Shown here: piece after piece, positions 42,869 through 44,592 of the stretch
How the letters are laid out: every line of letters begins with the position of its first letter
Position numbering within the stretch: the stretch's first letter is position 1
Assembly (NCBI GenBank): GCA_937876865.1
Contig: CALEFF010000042.1
Location: forward strand, 1-44,592
Reading direction: 5' to 3'
DNA: 44,592 bases
From: an uncultured Bacteroidales bacterium
GTDB lineage: Bacteria; Bacteroidota; Bacteroidia; Bacteroidales; P3
Position numbers and translations under genes: made by a program
Notes under the pieces: generated by a model
What the model saw: only the letters and a program-made list of their open reading frames with translations
Database searches by the model: none
Told to the model about the DNA's origin: nothing

Positions 42869-44592
42869 TTATTGCTTAATCACTTTTTGCAGTGAAGTTT
42901 TTTCCTCATTTGTTAGTCGCAAGTAATAAGCACCTGCTGGCAATGATTCAATGTTTATTGTTTTTGCATTAGTGAAAGTAAAGATTGTTTTTCCTGTTAG
43001 GTCTATTACTTCTACTTTTTCTATTGCTTGACTGAAAGTAATTTCGCTTTTTGTAGGATTAGGGTAAAGAGAAATTTCAGTTTCTTCAATATCAAGTAAA
43101 GAACTATTAACCGAAAGCACAAGAGTAATAGTACTATCGCAACCATTTATTGATTGAAGATTTTGAACGTAAGTACCAGCTTCACTTTCGTTGAAACCAA
43201 ACTCAGCGTATGTTTCTCCTGGATTTATTGTTGCATTGATAGTAGTATCAAAAGTAGGATATTCAGTAACAGTTAAAGTTACTATACTATCGCAACCGTT
43301 TACAGAAGTTAATGTTTGAGTATAAACACCTGCTTCGCTTACGTTAAATCCATTTTCTGTGTAAACTTGTCCTTCGCATATTGTTGCCGAAAGTTCAGTA
43401 TTAAAGATAGGATTAACATTTAAAGTAAGCGTAACTATACTATCGCAACCATTTACAGAAGTATGAGTTTGAGTGTAAACACCTGCTTCGCTTATGTTAA
43501 AGTTGTTTTCAGCGTAAATACTACCTTCGCAAATAGTTGCTGAAAGTTCTGTATTATAAATAGGATTAACGTTTAGTGTAAGAGTAACAATACTATCACA
43601 ACCATTAACAGTTTGTAAGTTTTGAGTATAAACACCTGCTTCGCTTACATTAAAGTTGTTTTCTGTGTAAGTTTGTCCTTGACATATTGTTGCAGTAATA
43701 TCAGTGTTTACAGTTGAAATAATAAAGTTTGCAACAAAACTTGTATCGCTTGTAAGATTAACTATTCTTGGGTTGTCTGTATTTCCATCATTCCAACTTA
43801 CAAATTGATAACAAGCATTTTGAAGAGCAGTAAGCGTAGCCGAAGAACAATCACTTTCCACTGCAACCGAGCCAAATGCTTCATTGTTTGCAGTTGCATT
43901 AACAACAAAAGGAATTTCGTGAATATTATTAGGATAAAAATCTGTCCAAGATGAAATATAATCATCTTTCAATCCGCAATTAACATTTAATGTTTTGTTA
44001 GAAGGTGTATTATAGAACACATTGCCTCCAAGAGAAGGTGGAGTATTAGCAAAGCAAGTAACAGAAGTTAAACCATCGCAACCATAGAACGCAGAGCTTC
44101 CAATAGAAGTAACGCTATTAGGAATAGTAATAGAAGTTAAACAATCGCAATTATAGAACGCAGCGGTTCTAATAGAAGTAACACTATTAGGAATAGTAAC
44201 AGAAGTTAAACTACTGCAACTATAGAATGTAAAACCTTCAATAGAAGTAACGCTATTAGGGATAGTAACAGAAGTTAAACTACTACAATTACGGAACGCA
44301 TTACTTCCAATAGAAGTAACACTATCAGGGATAGTAACAGAAGTTAAACTACTGCAATTTTCAAACGCATTATTTCCAATAGAAGTAACGCTATTAGGAA
44401 TAGTAACAGAAGTTAAACTACTGCAATTTTCAAACGCATTATTTCCAATAGAAGTAACGCTATTAGGAATAGTAACAGAAGTTAAACTACTGCAATTTTC
44501 AAACGCATTATTTCCAATAGAAGTAACGCTATTAGGAATAGTAACAGAAGTTAAACTACTGCAATTTTCAAACGCATTATTTCCAATAGAAG
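42869..44592 (-). CDS. BspA-like leucine-rich repeat surface protein with T9SS tail (partial)
   Basis: The reading frame stays open to the window edge, so the 5' end lies outside. From the N-terminal side: about eight LRR_5/BspA-type repeats of 23 residues (FENCSSLTSVTIPNSVTSIG; 44041-44592), the usual closing segment ANTPPSLGGNVFYN, then a spacer with a FVSWNDGNTDNPRIV block. Next are four repeats of about 57 residues ending in GCDSIVTLTLNVNP (about 43100-43710), and a type A T9SS sorting domain (ISLYPNPTKSEITF, AGAYYLRLTNEE; 42869-43085). BspA-like proteins are surface adhesins. The ATG at 44020 is internal. Several of the 69-bp LRR units are identical at the DNA level. Confidence 0.9.
   Translation of the reverse strand, partial: SIGNNAFENCSSLTSVTIPNSVTSIGNNAFENCSSLTSVTIPNSVTSIGNNAFENCSSLTSVTIPNSVTSIGNNAFENCSSLTSVTIPDSVTSIGSNAFRNCSSLTSVTIPNSVTSIEGFTFYSCSSLTSVTIPNSVTSIRTAAFYNCDCLTSITIPNSVTSIGSSAFYGCDGLTSVTCFANTPPSLGGNVFYNTPSNKTLNVNCGLKDDYISSWTDFYPNNIHEIPFVVNATANNEAFGSVAVESDCSSATLTALQNACYQFVSWNDGNTDNPRIVNLTSDTSFVANFIISTVNTDITATICQGQTYTENNFNVSEAGVYTQNLQTVNGCDSIVTLTLNVNPIYNTELSATICEGSIYAENNFNISEAGVYTQTHTSVNGCDSIVTLTLNVNPIFNTELSATICEGQVYTENGFNVSEAGVYTQTLTSVNGCDSIVTLTVTEYPTFDTTINATINPGETYAEFGFNESEAGTYVQNLQSINGCDSTITLVLSVNSSLLDIEETEISLYPNPTKSEITFSQAIEKVEVIDLTGKTIFTFTNAKTINIESLPAGAYYLRLTNEEKTSLQKVIKQ
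44362..44592 (-). repeat. Identical 69-bp tandem LRR-coding units
   Basis: Units starting at 44362, 44431 and 44500 are identical over all 69 bases, and a fourth begins at 44569 and runs off the window. Units to the left (for example at 44293) differ at several positions. Each unit codes for one 23-residue leucine-rich repeat. Confidence 0.95.

Noticed and set aside
44362..44592. CRISPR-like array from regular 69-bp repeats
   Set aside because: There are no spacers; the units are contiguous, in frame, and code for leucine-rich repeats.

Overview
The window looks like a chromosomal segment of a low-GC Bacteroidota, most likely a member of the Bacteroidales. The evidence is: a PorZ-like beta-propeller and two proteins with type IX secretion (T9SS) C-terminal sorting domains; an UpxY/NusG-like capsule regulator; a GH35 beta-galactosidase; a biotin-dependent sodium-pumping decarboxylase of the succinate-to-propionate route; promoter -7 elements of the Bacteroidetes form TAnnTTTG; and a lack of clear Shine-Dalgarno sites. 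No species can be named from the sequence alone.

Layout. Positions 1-485 hold the end of an rRNA operon (3' end of 23S, then 5S), closed by a strong terminator. Facing it, on the minus strand from 11194 down to 786, is a seven-gene defence operon with short gaps or overlaps. The first three genes are a DUF4007 protein, a large P-loop ATPase and a PAPS-reductase/ATP-pyrophosphatase (SspB-, SspC- and SspD-like), which together resemble the single-strand DNA phosphorothioation module. They are followed by a PLD-SF2 helicase, a 78-aa protein, a Rad50/DndD-like ATPase with a CxxC hook and a 193-aa protein with an acidic tail. This second half probably attacks unmodified DNA, as in sspBCD-sspFGH cassettes. 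No cysteine desulfurase (SspA) and no SspE are present here.

From 11449 to 19970 (minus strand) are a secreted beta-galactosidase, an ECF-type sigma factor, and a polysaccharide operon head (UpxY, Wza-like, Wzc-like, CpsB-like phosphatase, acyltransferase). From 20177 to 30390 (plus strand) are ileS, lipB, pyrF and a 1756-aa T9SS-secreted surface protein. The IleRS has the swapped active-site signature GIHH in place of HIGH. From 34742 down to 30522 (minus strand) are prfA, porZ and recO. From 34818 to 42781 (plus strand) are a DUF4837 lipoprotein, the methylmalonyl-CoA epimerase/decarboxylase operon, a MATE exporter and an MFS exporter. The window ends inside a minus-strand BspA-like leucine-rich repeat protein with a T9SS tail.

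Two signals lie outside the genes. Four intergenic regions (11307-11402, 20051-20135, 30449-30519, 35848-35940) carry an AT-rich repeat whose CAAAG-like anchors recur at 21-bp steps, essentially without exception; I do not recognise this family. The compact MATE promoter overlaps the upstream terminator and implies an almost leaderless mRNA. The strongest candidates for follow-up are the defence operon's second half, the GIHH IleRS and the 21-bp repeat family.
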